From RPQJ01 sp963754125 (GTDB lineage Bacteria > Pseudomonadota > Gammaproteobacteria > Steroidobacterales > Steroidobacteraceae): a DNA stretch of 64,000 bases. Shown here one piece after another: positions 63,515 to 64,000 of this stretch (position 1 is its first letter; each line of letters starts with the position of its first letter). The stretch lies in NCBI GenBank assembly GCA_963754125.1, contig CAVWEX010000010.1:1-64000 (forward strand), given 5' to 3'. The notes beneath the pieces were generated by a model, which was given only the letters and a program-made list of their open reading frames with translations, had not been told where the DNA came from and did no database searches. The position numbers and the translations under genes are program-made.

Positions 63515-64000
63515 TCAGGGTCCGGCGGCTCGGCGCAGCGGCGCCGCCGCAGCCGCACCCTCATCTTCGTCCACTGCCTCGCCGAGGAACCCGCCGCTCT
63601 GGTGCGCCCAGAGCCGCGCGTACAGGCCGCCCTGGGCCAGCAGCGAGGTGTGGTCGCCTTCCTCCACGATGTGGCCCCGGTCCATCACGATCAGCCGGTC
63701 CATGGCCGCGATCGTCGAGAGTCGGTGCGCGATGGCAACCACCGTCTTCCCCTCCATCAGGCGGTAGAGGCTTTGCTGGATCGCGGCCTCCACCTCGCTG
63801 TCGAGCGCGCTCGTGGCCTCGTCGAGCAGCAGGATCGGCGCGTCCTTCAGCATCACGCGCGCGATCGCAACGCGCTGGCGCTGCCCGCCGGAGAGCTTCA
63901 CGCCGCGCTCGCCCACGTGCGCGTCGTAGCCCTGGCGACCCTTCAGGTCCGACAGGCCGGTGATGAACTCGTGCGCCTCGGCGCGCCGGGCAGCCGCTAC
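63515..64000 (-). CDS. ABC transporter ATP-binding/permease, C-terminal part (window edge)
   Basis: 162 residues of the nucleotide-binding domain, open to base 64000. Signature KLSGGQRQRVAIARVML, Walker B ILLLDEATSALD, D-loop and H-loop AHRLST are intact; the Walker A and any membrane domain lie outside. EAHEFITGLSDLKGRQGYDAHVGERG upstream of the signature resembles ABCB/MsbA-type exporters. The Ala-rich tail (EDEGAAAAAPLRRAAGP) is not conserved. Substrate unknown. Confidence 0.88.
   Translation of the reverse strand, partial: VAAARRAEAHEFITGLSDLKGRQGYDAHVGERGVKLSGGQRQRVAIARVMLKDAPILLLDEATSALDSEVEAAIQQSLYRLMEGKTVVAIAHRLSTIAAMDRLIVMDRGHIVEEGDHTSLLAQGGLYARLWAHQSGGFLGEAVDEDEGAAAAAPLRRAAGP

Overview
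This window is GC-rich (about 70% G+C by eye), densely coded chromosomal DNA. It most resembles a gammaproteobacterium. The biotin set keeps BioC and BioH beside comF, the yibN-grxC-secB-gpsA-trmL order resembles that of E. coli, and the ctaC-ctaD-ctaG-ctaE-SURF1-SCO-ctaA-ctaB block is the aerobic proteobacterial type. The peptidase M2, POT and OPT genes would suit a Steroidobacter/Xanthomonas-like heterotroph or an uncultured relative. That placement is inference. No rRNA, tRNA, insertion sequence, phage or CRISPR array was recognised.

Layout. 1-3.3 kb: end of one terminal-oxidase operon (subunit I, two subunit III-type proteins, subunit IV). 3.3-6.8 kb: ridA, recG, ubiA. 6.8-14.1 kb (minus): a ten-gene Mrp/Mbh-type cation/proton antiporter cluster with three NuoL/M/N-like subunits and no classical long MrpA. 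14.2-19.7 kb: comF facing bioB-bioF-bioH-bioC-bioD, with a near-ideal BirA operator between them. 19.8-28.2 kb: a second, complete aa3 oxidase locus with its assembly and heme A genes. 28.2-33.5 kb: an unknown envelope protein, a VanZ-like protein and a secreted penicillin-acylase-type amidase. 33.6-39.1 kb: uvrD, trkA, trkH and a decayed second trkH. 39.2-44 kb: PBP1b-type synthase, a TPR lipoprotein, a glycosyltransferase and an LpxH-like phosphoesterase. 44.4-46.2 kb: dtd and tatABC. 46.2-53.8 kb: two POT transporters, a secreted ACE-like dipeptidase, an OPT transporter and an EamA exporter, which look like a peptide-scavenging set. 53.9-60.2 kb: small membrane proteins, a DJ-1 protein, ctpA, a GAF-GGDEF-EAL protein and envC. 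60.3-64 kb: yibN, grxC, secB, gpsA, trmL, a CBS protein and the end of an ABC exporter.

Main themes are aerobic respiration (two cytochrome oxidases), cation homeostasis (Mrp-like antiporter plus Trk potassium uptake), autonomous late biotin synthesis, and peptide use.

Twelve genes are broken by frameshifts, 23 in all. Every one has the same sense: one extra base, or equivalently two missing. Conservation is intact on both sides of each break, so they look like consensus errors rather than decay. I annotate these genes as full-length CDS and give the break positions. The decayed trkH copy at 38.8-39.1 kb is different: it has lost a large internal segment.
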